34,385 bases of DNA from Didymodactylos carnosus (taxonomy: Eukaryota > Rotifera > Eurotatoria > Philodinida > Philodinidae): the NCBI GenBank assembly GCA_905250885.1, contig CAJNOQ010001221.1:1-34385 (forward strand), in the 5' to 3' direction. The translations under genes and the position numbers were made by a program. Under the pieces are notes generated by a model. The model saw only the letters and a list, made by a program, of their open reading frames with translations. It was not told the origin of the DNA and made no database searches. This document shows, piece by piece, positions 15,001 to 23,517 of the stretch. Within the stretch, counting starts at the first letter, position 1. Every line of letters begins with the position of its first letter.

Positions 15001-18000
15001 TGGTTTTAATTAGAGAAAAGAAGTGTTTTGACGATTATGAAAAATGCGAGAACATAGTTCTCTGCGCCAAGGACGATGGTATTTCTAAATCAGCTTCATT
15101 ATTTAACTTTTCCCTTGATTAGAAAACGTCATAGTTAACCTACGTACTATTACTAGCCTTGTTTGACTTATACACCGAAATAGAAAATAAAGAACAGATA
15201 TTCTTTTTGTAGTAAAATTACAGTAAATAACGTATAATCTTGTACAGAATGGTTAAGTCTAAGAGATGCTAGAGTAAAACTCTGTAGTCACTCTGTATAC
15301 GAAAGGAAAAGATGCAATCTTGCTAGCTAAGCTCAACTTGATTTTAATTACTTTGTAAACATTTTCATGACTCCACACGTAAATTGTCTCCGATCCACGA
15401 ATATGTACACATCTTTCTATTTGATATGGTAACGACACTGAAACATATCCAACTGTATTCGGTTGTTCTTTCGAGATGTTATTACTATCGGTTGTTAAAT
15501 TTAATTCAGATGTTTTTCTCATTGATTTATACGCATCATATAAAACTAAATGTCCTGATTTCATCGAAAATAAATAACATTTTCGTCCTTGTTTTGCTGT
15601 TTGTTCAGTATTCATTCTCATTTCAACACGACCACCACAATCGATATCTAATTCATCCACATCGTCTAACATTTCTGTTGTTGTTTCTTCTTCTTCTTCT
15701 ACTTCTTCATCAGTAGTATCTTCTTCAGTAAGTTCATTATCTTGATCTTCTTCGAGAAACAACGGGCAAACCGAATTAATTATCGATTCATTTTGACAAA
15801 CATAGTCTGTTGAAATTATTTTTATTGAATTTAAATCAGATGAAATTTTTAAAATAAATGAATATACATAATTATCAGTACTAATAAATATCAGTAATTT
15901 ACGATTAGTTAACTGATAAATGTACCCTTGTTTTGGTTGTTGTTTTAAATTTGAAATTTCAATCATACATTCGATTTTTATTGAATTATTTTTCAGTTTA
16001 TTCTCATCCTCATCAATTGATGTTAAATTAACATCATTTGCTGTTGATGATAGATCTGGTTTAGGTTTTTCGTCGTCTAAATATGAATGTGCATTGTATT
16101 AAATAATTGATCATTCTAACAATGTTTTAGACTTACTTTGATCAGTTATCATTTCTAATTGATTCGATTTTGTCTTCTCTAAAACTTCCATTATATTTTT
16201 GATTTGTTGTGGCTGTTGTGACTGCTGTGAAGGTGATGATGATGGAGTTGTAGGCTTCTTCTTTTTTTTCTTGTTTTGTAAATCTATAAAATGTGAAATA
16301 GAAAATTCGAGATATTTAGAATATGGATCATCATCATCTTTTCCTCCCACAACGAATGCTCCACCTGGTGGTTGTTCGAATGCTTCGTCTTCTTCAATAA
16401 ACGACGGTTTTTCATAGAATGATGTTGGTTTCGGAAAATCGTCTAGTGTGTACGAATATGGAAATGGTGATTGTTGCTGCTGATCACTTGGCATTGTTGT
16501 TTGAGAAGAGTGTATTATTGGAATTAGATGTTTTATCGTAACACCAGTTAGACAACAAATATTTGTATTTGAAACGTGTGAAAGACAAAAAACAAGATAA
16601 TCATTAGGCGAATGCGATTGTTTATCGAACATTGTCAGTGCCAATGGGATGAGCGGCATGTGATATTTCGTGATTAATGGATCAATGGAATTTATAGATA
16701 TTGTATCAGACGAACTGTAATGAAAAAAAAATGAGTTTATTAAAAAAAATAGAATAGAAAAATAAAAATAATGTAATAACCTGATTTTTTGATCAGATTT
16801 CATAGCAGCTTCACTCAATTGATCTATAACTGGTTTAAATGAAAATAATGTATAAATATTGAGCACACTGCTAATATCACACAAACGAATTAACCATTGT
16901 CCATCCATAAATAAAAGATATCGATTAGAAATTAATTCATTGGATTTAATTAGCCATTTTGTTTCTGTATCATAGATGTATTTTCCCGGTTGTGTAGCAC
17001 ACGTTGTTCGAATTGGTACATTTTCCGTAAATTCTCCTTTCACAAATGGGCAATTAGGTGAATGTCGTTCGTGTTCAGATGTTGGCATATCTGACGGCTC
17101 CCAACATACTAAGCATACTGTACACGCAAAACATAGTGCACGATCATCATTATCTTTTAATGCCGAATAAAAAAAGCCAGCAGTTGCCATAGCTTCCTAA
17201 AGAAAAATGTAATAAAACCTCGTTATTATCTTACATTAATTTCAAATATTGAATTCAATTTTTACCGGTGATAACCAACGACACGATGAATGTGGCCAAA
17301 GTGAAAATGTGCTTAAACGTGCTGCTTCACTTAGCATAGATTTTTGAGTATCTTTTGATGTTGTGATCTCACCAGGTTTTGTTAGATGTTTAAATAGTGA
17401 TGAATCATTAATATTTATATTTTCTTTAGTTGTTGAATCAACATCATCATTAGAATTATTTTCTTGTATTTGTTGTTGTTGTTGACAACGTGTTAAATAA
17501 TCATAGAGTAAACCAACTACAACAATGCCAGGTAAAGGTTGTTTGTTCAATTGTTTTACTAATCGAATTATATCTGAACATATTTTAATTAATAATAAAC
17601 AATCGTAGCTAAATGCGATTGTTTGCCATTGTTGAGTGGAGATAGTTGTTGAACTAGATTCGATTTCTTGTTTCAAATAGTCGTAAAATGTTGTTACATG
17701 AGGAACGCTGGATAAATCAATGCTACTAAGAATCTAAAGAGAAAAATCAAAAGAAGATTAGAGTGACATTCGTAAGTGAAAAACTGTTCATTAAACCTCG
17801 GACTAAATTTTCAGTGACAATAGCAGCAATATTGCGTGTGTTTTATACTAATTGTTTGCCATTAGTCAGAACTTTTTTTGGTAAAGAAAGAAGCAATAGC
17901 TGGTCTGAACTATCTAGTTGAGAACACGGTTTTTCACAAAATACAGATTAGATTCATTCAAAATGAAAAAAAGAAGAATGTATCTTTTACCTGTAGTAAC

Positions 18001-18329
18001 AGTTGTGCGTCAGATAATGTTAATTCAATTCGAGCATTATTGCCGGTGACTGATTTTATTGTATTCAGTAGATATAATCCTTGATACAATTGTCGAACAT
18101 AGAGTTGTGTTGGTGTTACGAATAAGCATTTATCATTCGATGACATTATTTCAATTACTTCATCCGATTGTGCTAGAAAGTAGACCGTTGACAAATTATC
18201 AGCATTACACACAAAGAGTTCATTTTGATTGTTTATTCCAATAAGACAATTGAGTGTTGAATTATAATCAACTGATTTAATCAATTTAATGTTAACAGAC
18301 GGCACTTGTGGAGTTGGTTCACTATCCAT
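1..18329 (-). CDS. BIRC6: BIRC6/BRUCE-like giant IAP and E2/E3 ubiquitin ligase (5' and central part, 18 exons, 3' end outside window)
   Basis: In animals BIRC6 is a very large anti-apoptotic protein that binds caspases and IAP antagonists and ubiquitinates them through a C-terminal UBC domain. Exons read on the minus strand: 18329-17991, 17733-17266, 17196-16781, 16714-16137, 16076-15352, 14726-13399, 13305-12309, 11589-10892, 9630-8367, 8250-7461, 6354-5752, 5688-4952, 4850-3617, 3449-3264, 3208-3112, 2918-1301, 670-347, 136-1. All junctions are GT-AG and phases agree, giving about 4,179 codons. Segments match remembered animal BIRC6 in order: propeller start ([10 protein letters not shown]), BIR, a TRTWRLQN region, [51 protein letters not shown] and a ubiquitin-like stretch. 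Exon 670-347 aligns to the segment before the family's final part, so roughly 650 residues including UBC lie off the left edge. Gln/Ser/Thr-rich linkers are lineage-specific. ATG 18329 is preceded by an acceptor-like TTTCATTAG, so an upstream exon is possible. The donor at 15351 is the least certain junction. Confidence 0.93.
671..1300 (-). other. BIRC6 intron with a GA microsatellite
   Basis: This 630-nt intron lies between exons 2918-1301 and 670-347. It holds a (GA)n run at about 1018-1038 and is otherwise AT-rich. I see no gene or clear transposon in it. Confidence 0.6.
1018..1038. repeat. GA dinucleotide microsatellite
   Basis: About ten GA units in tandem within a BIRC6 intron. Confidence 0.9.
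3112..4850 (-). other. BIRC6: Second beta-sandwich (CBM/discoidin-like) segment of BIRC6, across three exons
   Basis: Exon 4850-3617 ends with [18 protein letters not shown], then [19 protein letters not shown]. Exon 3449-3264 continues with [16 protein letters not shown] and [20 protein letters not shown]. The small 97-nt exon 3208-3112 follows with [12 protein letters not shown]. The order and spacing match the HRRARSAAWSYIF...SVEVSADG...LRLHRP part of animal BIRC6. The 40-residue stretch just before SVEIS is Gly/Ser/Asn-rich and looks like a local insertion. Confidence 0.75.
6462..7294. mobile_element. Foldback (long inverted repeat) element inside a BIRC6 intron
   Basis: The left arm runs from about 6462 to 6766 and the right arm from about 6986 to 7294, as inverted copies of each other. 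The outer ends read ACGAGGGAACATTCCGAAG and, inverted, ACGAGGGAACATCCCGAAG. Other matched blocks are CATAAATATGATATTTT, CGATCGATCACAGCCTTTTG and CAAATTTGGTATATGGGACA-type sequence near the loop. The arms are about 300 bp with scattered mismatches, and the loop is about 220 bp. The element fills most of intron 6355-7460. The 63-codon plus-strand open frame at 6403-6594 lies in the left arm and has no sign of being a gene. No target duplication was resolved. It is most likely a non-autonomous DNA transposon. Confidence 0.8.
9903..10825. mobile_element. Non-autonomous hAT-like element in a BIRC6 intron
   Basis: The left end begins CAGGGATGCCGTGACG. The right end, inverted, reads CAGGGATACCGCGGCGACGG. 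Both ends then share a GTAGAGAAGGG/GTAGAGAGGGG-type block. Flanking octamers CATGGACG (9895-9902) and CACAGACG (10826-10833) agree at 6 of 8 positions, which fits an aged 8-bp target duplication. The 923-bp interior has no transposase reading frame. It sits in the 1,261-nt intron between exons 11589-10892 and 9630-8367. Confidence 0.72.
10892..13305 (-). other. BIRC6: First CBM-like beta-sandwich segment of BIRC6, across two exons
   Basis: The end of exon 13305-12309 ([13 protein letters not shown]) joins in phase 0 to the start of exon 11589-10892 ([11 protein letters not shown], then [11 protein letters not shown] and [10 protein letters not shown]). This is the arrangement seen in animal BIRC6 around its FVTLDFG...LTDVLIPTC segment, reported as a carbohydrate-binding-module-like fold. 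The N-terminal part of exon 13305-12309 carries a Ser/Pro/Gln-rich linker and a PPPPPP run. The 719-nt intron 11590-12308 separates the two halves. Confidence 0.75.
11590..12308 (-). other. BIRC6 intron with a perfect palindrome
   Basis: This 719-nt intron holds a perfect 22-nt palindrome at 11762-11783, centred on AGAGCATATGCTCT. I could not delimit a transposon around it. The rest is AT-rich without a recognisable feature. Confidence 0.5.
14727..15351 (-). other. BIRC6 intron, no recognised content
   Basis: This 625-nt interval separates exon 16076-15352 from exon 14726-13399. I see no transposon or open frame of note. A short missed exon cannot be excluded, because the donor at 15351 (AAA|GTAATT) is only moderately strong. 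Confidence 0.5.
17035..17330 (-). other. BIRC6: BIR zinc-binding domain of the BIRC6-like protein, split by a 69-nt intron
   Basis: The domain starts in exon 17733-17266 ([20 protein letters not shown]) and continues in exon 17196-16781 ([16 protein letters not shown], then [15 protein letters not shown]). The zinc ligands fit C-x2-C-x16-H-x6-C, at about Cys291, Cys294, His311 and Cys318 of the predicted protein. The intron is 17197-17265. Compared with human BIRC6 as I recall it, the Trp of the DEPW motif is replaced by Thr (about position 308), while the Trp of VCW and the acidic residue before the motif are kept. In other BIR domains these positions line the groove that binds the N-terminus of caspases and Smac-type antagonists. 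Confidence 0.92.
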
Positions 18330-19326
18330 TTGATTCTAATGAAAGATACAACAAATCAAATTGATTACTTGACTTTGTTTATAAGGAACATAAACTAATG
18401 ATATCTAGAAATAGACAACATACTAATAATTTTAGATAACAAACAAGATCCACCTTTTCGATAAGTGAAGGGGGAAAAAGAGGCTTCAAACACTAGTCCA
18501 GCAGCTATAATGTAGTTTTAATTTTTGTTTCTCTCAATTCTTTAGCATTTCATGTAAGATCCTGAATGATAAAGCGTAGGAGAACGAGCATGTTTTCTTT
18601 GTTTAATGCACACTATTGCTGAATCATTTTTCAATTCATTTGTCTCTTGAAGATGTTCTAGTATTATTCTGATGCTATTCAATGTCTTTTCAACTCTTGT
18701 TACTACCATTTAAATGACGATATAATGTACATTTAAATATTGTATCTGTTTAACATTGTTTAGACCAATCTTTGACCAGATTTTCCTTTGGAGCAGTTAT
18801 TGGATTATTATTTGTTATTAAACTTTTGTGCATTTATTGGACATTAACCAATATTCATCATCTAGAGACATTGATCTTAATAAACGTACTAAACTTATCG
18901 AGAATGAAGAGTGATTCCTTTCTTTAGTATAAGGTCAAATCAAGCAAAACGGTGCTATTGTTCACACTACAGTGGGAAGCGCTTATAAACTACGTAAGTT
19001 TTTTTTACTACTTTTTACTCTTTGAAGTGTTTTCTCGTTTTTTATTGAGAAATTTTTATAAAAAAAAGAAACACGACTTGTACGGAGACCAGTCACTACA
19101 GGAAAAAATGACAGAGGATCGTTTTGTCAATATTCTTCTATTAGTAGATTTTAAGATACAGTCAACGCTTAAGCCTTGACTTAATTTTAGTTGAGGACTG
19201 ACTAATTTCTTGGCGTTTCATCTACTTAAGTGGTCATTTTGATAAATCAATGCCAGAGCTCATGAACTGATTGATGAAATGATCTCAAGAGTACTTTTGC
19301 GAATAAGCATTAACTTGTACCAGTAA
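18330..19326. other. Upstream region of the BIRC6-like gene
   Basis: The interval between the first assigned codon and the first hAT-like element probably holds the 5' UTR and promoter. An acceptor-like TTTCATTAG lies nine bases upstream of the ATG-containing codons. A donor-like AAAAG|GTGGATC on the minus strand lies near 18450-18460, so a 5' non-coding exon is plausible. I cannot point to a TATA box or a transcription start. Confidence 0.35.
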
Positions 19327-20010
19327 CAGTGTTTTTAATGACTAGTGGGACAAGCGAGAACAAAATGAATTTTCACTTTGAATAATGGGATCCATTGTTT
19401 TCCACGCTGAGAAAAGTGTATCCCACTTTGTTCTTGAGAATTTCGATCTTATCGTTTTTTCATATTTTCTGCCTCAGAAAACTAACCCATCGATCTCTGT
19501 TTGTTGAATACATGTGAGCTAGAGAACCAGTATAATTTCAGTTCAATCCTCCAATTTTCATCACGATACGACATGGCTGGTGTCTGAATATTAAACATCA
19601 ATAGGATATTAACCAAAAAGTATTTGTGACTTTTATCTAAACGTATAAAAGTTTTGCAGCGTTTCTTTTTCTTCAGAAGTGTTCAACTTACAGTTATTCT
19701 TTTAGTTAGATTTTGTTTTAGATGAATCATCTAAGATGACTAACAGTAGAACATCTTATAATAAACAAAGTCTGTTCGATAAATTTCTAACTGATCTGAG
19801 CAAAGAAGTTAATTTCGGTCTATTTAACTGAAACTGATAAAATGAAACCCCTGTGACAATAAAAAAAATCTCTTTTAGTCGCTATTAGACAAAAATTTCA
19901 ACTGTTCCCATTTTATCCACTTTACATTTCACATCAAGTGAAAATCCCACTTTGACGGTAACAGCAAAGTGAAAGTTTCACTCTCAAAAAAATTCCTATT
20001 AAAAACACTG
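19327..20010. mobile_element. Non-autonomous hAT-like element with perfect 8-bp target duplication
   Basis: The left end is CAGTGTTTTTAATGACTAG. The right end, inverted, is CAGTGTTTTTAATAGGAAT, so the first 13 bases are identical. ACCAGTAA flanks it on both sides (19319-19326 and 20011-20018), an exact 8-bp target duplication as expected for hAT insertions. CACTTTG/CAAAGTG motifs recur close to both ends, in the manner of subterminal transposase-binding repeats. The 684-bp body has no transposase frame. Confidence 0.88.
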
Positions 20011-20117
20011 ACCAGTAATATCGTTTTGTGCTAAAACGATCACACGATACCCAGTCGTCTTTTCCAGTATAATCCATACGAATTAAATTATCTTCTAATT
20101 TCTCAAGTGGAGGATAG

Positions 20118-20401
20118 TTAATTGTGTCTTTTTATAGCACGAATCAATACAATACAAATAAAAATCAAATAAATAAATAAAAATATTTCACTCATTGACA
20201 TCAATCCTCCAATTGTATTCAAGAAGAGATGCCGCGAACGATCGTGATTGCTACAGACAGGAAAATTTTGTGAATCGTGGTAGAAAATGATTGCTGTATT
20301 TAATTGTCCTTTCACAAATTGACAATCTATTTCTCTATTTCGTTTCTTGAATAAAAATTAAATTCAAGGTAAAATACTTTACATGTGGCGTCACTTTTAC
20401 A
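20118..20401 (-). pseudogene. Unidentified 3' exon-like open stretch with a C-terminal membrane segment
   Basis: The minus-strand frame ends in about 65 codons with a hydrophobic segment (IFLFIYLIFICIVLIRAIK) just before the stop at 20118-20120. Upstream in the same frame is a Cys-containing stretch (REIDCQFVKGQLNT, FPVCSNHDRSRH). A good acceptor (TTTCTTTTGCAG) precedes CAAGGGGAGTTTCGTGTTTG, whose translation includes FRVCKSDATCK. Joining the two parts needs an intron of only about 32 nt, or a frame break, so the model is doubtful. It could be the tail of a small type I membrane protein whose upstream exons were lost or displaced by the transposon at 20521. I recognise no family. Confidence 0.3.
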
Positions 20402-20520
20402 AACACGAAACTCCCCTTGTATCCTGCAAAAGAAACTGTAATTCATCAAGATTTGAAAAAATAGACGTCTAAAAGCTATCCGTTACTAGACCCAACTCAG
20501 CTGTCTTGGTATATTTGCAC

Positions 20521-21283
20521 CAGACTTCCCAGATGGTCCGCATTTTGCAGATAAATTCCGCATTTTGGAGTTTTTTCCGCAATTTGTCCGCTGTCCGTTA
20601 TTTGTCTGCATTTTGAGAATTGTCTGCTTTTGCTGTTTTCCCCTGTTTACATATAACATTTAAAAAAAGAATGTCTATCTATTGAGGATTCCCTTTCTCA
20701 TCCTATTGTCAAACCAACACCATCTCCAAACATGCACAAATTAGTTTCGTTTATATTTTCGATTCCGTGCAGTAATTCATACGTCGAAAGTGCATTTTCG
20801 TCCATGAAACATTTATTTAACGAAAAAGAAATCGTATGTCAACAGAAGTGATTGCAGCTGAGTTAAAAATTTGCTTAAACTCATCGTTATCATGCACTGA
20901 AATTTATAATTATTTCTTATCAACGCCAGATCTGCTTAAACTTATTCATTCTAATAAAAAATATACAGTCAAAAAACAACGTGTCAACTAAAATCAGGAC
21001 TTACATTTCTGTTTGTTTTTCTCTTGTGTTTTATTGAATAAAACCACCATTTTATTGAATAAAAAGTGCTAGAGAAAACATTTTTTTGACTCTGTGCCGG
21101 CAGAGTTACCAGCTCACTCGCCACAATCAATGCCAATACGGTGGAAAACCGTGTCGATTATGGCATTCTAGCTGGCAACTCTGTGATTGTGCGTGAAAAC
21201 GGATGAAGTTTGACCATGAAAATGTGTTTCCGCATTTTGGGATTTTTATTCCGCATTTCTGACCTGAGGATCTGGGAACGCTG
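20521..21283 (+). mobile_element. Decayed hAT transposon with CAG...CTG ends and 8-bp target duplication
   Basis: The left end starts CAGACTTCCCAGATGG and the right end, inverted, starts CAGCGTTCCCAGATCC. Octamers ATTTGCAC (20513-20520) and ATTTACAC (21284-21291) flank the ends, with one mismatch. CCGCATTTTG motifs are repeated near both ends (for example 20540-20549 and about 21228-21240). The 763-bp body contains a broken transposase C-terminus at 20675-20991. It also contains a small inverted repeat at 21101-21183 whose own ends read CAGAGTTACCAGCT and, inverted, CAGAGTTGCCAGCT, so a second tiny element may be nested inside. Confidence 0.85.
20675..20991 (+). pseudogene. hAT-family transposase C-terminal (dimerisation) domain, frameshifted remnant
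   Basis: In the plus frame from about 20675 the sequence reads HPIVKPTPSPNMHKL, then VSFIFSIPCSNSYVESAFSS and MKHLFNEK. A one-base frame change at about 20820-20830 leads into NRMSTEVIAAELKICLNSS, ending at a TAA at 20989-20991. The pattern of Pro, then SN(S/A)xVExxFSxMKxL, then R-M-(S/T)xE-x-I is the hallmark of the hAT dimerisation domain near the transposase C-terminus. The catalytic DDE-type portion is absent, so this copy cannot move by itself. Confidence 0.8.
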
Positions 21284-21297
21284 ATTTACACTACAAA

Positions 21298-21774
21298 CCC
21301 TAGTGAATTAAATGTACTTGAGCCAAGTACTTGGGTTATATTAAGTAATGAGGACAATACTTGTCGACTTTTTCAAGTAAAAGACGTAAGTACTTGGCTG
21401 ACACAATGGAAGTAAATTAAGTTCAGTCAAGTATTTGTTCCATTTATTTATATGTTTATATACAAGTGGTCAATGCAAAAGAAAAGGCTTACTTACTTGT
21501 CCAAGTACTTACCTGAAACAAGTCAAGTAACGACCCTTGACAAGTTCTTGCTCAAGCACTTGCCAATGAACTGAAGTTCTCTAGGGGATTCTCTTTCGTG
21601 ATGAGCTTTATTAGAAATAAGAATTATCAAGGAAGAGAACTACCTTCAATCAATTTATTATGACCGTCCTTTCAAGCCGAAATCAAAGCACGTGCGAAGT
21701 GCTTAACTTGTCACGCACTTCCCAAGTACTCATCAATTGTAATCAACTACTTGTACCAAGTACATTCACTAGGG
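21298..21774. mobile_element. CAAGTACTT-rich inverted-repeat element, copy 1
   Basis: The left end reads CCCTAGTGAATTAAATGTAC and the right end, inverted, reads CCCTAGTGAATGTACTTGG. The terminal repeats are about 20 bp with a 4-base insertion in the left one. Inside are many degenerate copies of CAAGTACTT and its complement. A further GTTCTCTAGGGG at about 21581-21592 resembles the end of the related copy at 26722-26928, so this may be two elements, one nested in the other. No target duplication could be fixed. No reading frame. Confidence 0.7.
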
Positions 21775-21897
21775 AACGCGGTTAGATTCGCGTAAACCGT
21801 TTCACGAAAAATAACTCTTGTTTTTCAAAAAGATTCTTATTCGTTATCACGAAGCGTCAGTTTTTTTATCTCAATCGTTCTGCGACTCGCGTCAAGA

Positions 21898-22010
21898 CTA
21901 GAGTTGCCAGATGCTTAGGTCAGAAAAGCGGAATAAAAAGACAAAAAACGGAAATTTTTTCCAAAGTGTGGAAAAAAGCGGAAACGCATTTTTCACCATA
22001 TTAGTTCAGA
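21898..22010 (+). mobile_element. Relic hAT-type terminus, inverted copy of the 21215-21283 end
   Basis: The sequence from CTAGAGTTGCCAGATGC onward (TTAGGTCAGAAAAGCGGAAT, then AAAAAGCGGAAACGCATTTT) matches, in inverted orientation, the right end of the hAT remnant at 20521-21283 (CCCAGATCCTCAGGTCAGAA, ATGCGGAATAAAAATCCC). Only one end is visible, and I found no partner terminus or target duplication. It is probably a truncated member of the same family. Confidence 0.5.
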
Positions 22011-22273
22011 TTTCACCAAACACAAAGGGTATCAAAAAAAATTTTTCTATTGGATGCGCGTTTTTGATCAGCTGTCATAAATTACAAGAGTTATGTATGG
22101 CATAAGTATTAGTCGAATTAGTCTGTGCTGAAAACAAGAGAGATCGTGAATGGTGACGGACTGTACATTATGATTCCACAGATTTAAATATACATTCTAT
22201 CCATATCGTTTGCATACATCAATTATTTCCTAAAAATATGTGTAAAATATTTGATTTCTAACGAAGAAACCTT

Positions 22274-22539
22274 CTCACGTGTTGACTAACGTTTTCAGTT
22301 ATATTTGACCTATCGAAGTTTTGCTTGGATTCTTCCATTAAGTCGTACCCCGACGCGTCTTTTGCTGCTCAATTAATGCTCTCAATGCAGTTTTTTGACA
22401 TTTGTATTCCTTGAAATGTTGGTATATTTTGCCTAACAAATTTTATTCTTTGAAGAACATATTCAACCACGGCATGGTGATCATCTAACCATAACGCTGG
22501 TAAGTGTAATATGAACCATTGTGCTCGGTTTGAATCTGA
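22274..22539 (-). pseudogene. Unidentified interrupted open reading stretch
   Basis: On the minus strand 56 codons are open from 22539 to 22372 (including AQWFILHLPALWLDDHHAVV and EYVLQRIKFVRQNIPTFQ). An in-frame TGA follows at 22369-22371. The same frame then stays open to about 22274 (AAKDASGYDLMEESKQNFDR). The composition looks protein-like, without the low complexity of surrounding DNA. I recognise no family. It could be a decayed gene or transposon fragment, or an exon ending at an unrecognised splice site. Confidence 0.3.
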
Positions 22540-23376
22540 TCATTGACAAATACATATGCTAGAAGCTAAGTTTTTGGTAATAAATCTGTTAGATACTCAT
22601 ACTTTCAAACAAAAGAGTTATATTTAAATGTGTATAAGAAGTGTGCAGATGTTTACTTTAATACTCATCGAAACAACACCACTAAATAATCCAACTAGAA
22701 GTCGTCTTTTCTTTAGTATTTTCGTTTTCTGTGCGTTTTCTCGTACAACAACATTGAATTTCACAACTGTCATGTGAGTGATCATCAGCTACTTACTTAC
22801 TTACATCACACTGTAATAACAGTCAAACAGTTAAATGCACCAGCGAACATATGTCGCAATAAGTGGCGGAATGTCATTTGTAACAGAAGTGGGTTATTGA
22901 CACATAGTCAATTTTTTGTTTCACAACAGTAATAAAGACATGTATGTTTCCATGTCGTTAAAATCGCACCATTCTGGACGATTACTTGCGATTAACAATA
23001 AAATCATCAATTAAACGCAATTTTGACTATAATCGTCCATAAATTGCGAGATATCGACGATTTTTAACAACTGGTGATTAATCAGCTTGCATGGAAAATC
23101 GCCAGTTGTTAAAAATCGCCGATATATCACGATTCTTTAAAACATCATAAATTAATTATGATTAATTAGCGATCCTGATGATTTTTCTTTTTTTTTAATA
23201 GTGGTCAATTAATTGCGACTAATTGTTGATTTTAAGCGATTAGATAGCAATCAACTCGTTTGAACTTAATAACATATACCGTTTCAGCTTATTGTCCGTT
23301 AGTTTCTGCATTGTGTGAGGGTATTTTAATAGAATTGTCCATGAACGATTAACAAATTGCCGAACAAGATTATGTT
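22540..23376. other. Intergenic AT-rich stretch with an inverted repeat
   Basis: A hairpin lies at about 23051-23127. Its arm ATATCGACGATTTTTAACAA is repeated inverted at 23102-23127 with one or two differences. Scattered GCGATTA/TAATCGC motifs occur from about 22965 to 23250, with roughly inverted arrangement at the two sides, so a decayed MITE is likely. No gene seen. Confidence 0.45.
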
Positions 23377-23382
23377 TTTATT
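23377..23382 (-). terminator. Possible poly(A) signal of the SLC20 gene
   Basis: An AATAAA hexamer on the minus strand lies about 136 nt downstream of the SLC20 stop codon. AT-rich DNA gives such hexamers by chance, so this is only a candidate. Confidence 0.3.
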
Positions 23383-23517
23383 ATGTGTGAGTTTGAACTA
23401 TTTTATACAAAATGTTCTATCTGTAACATATTTCGGTTTTAGACCATTATTTACTATACCATAAAATTCTTAAACATATGCAAAAAAGGCGAAACTATGT
23501 ACAATTTTAATTTCCAT

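Noticed and set aside
15384..15716. 110-codon plus-strand open frame rich in Leu and His
   Set aside because: It is the antisense of the acidic Glu/Thr tract of BIRC6 exon 16076-15352.
18952..19179. 75-codon plus-strand open frame with hydrophobic start
   Set aside because: AT-rich composition gives Phe/Leu-rich frames by chance; no domain, splice context or neighbouring exon supports it.
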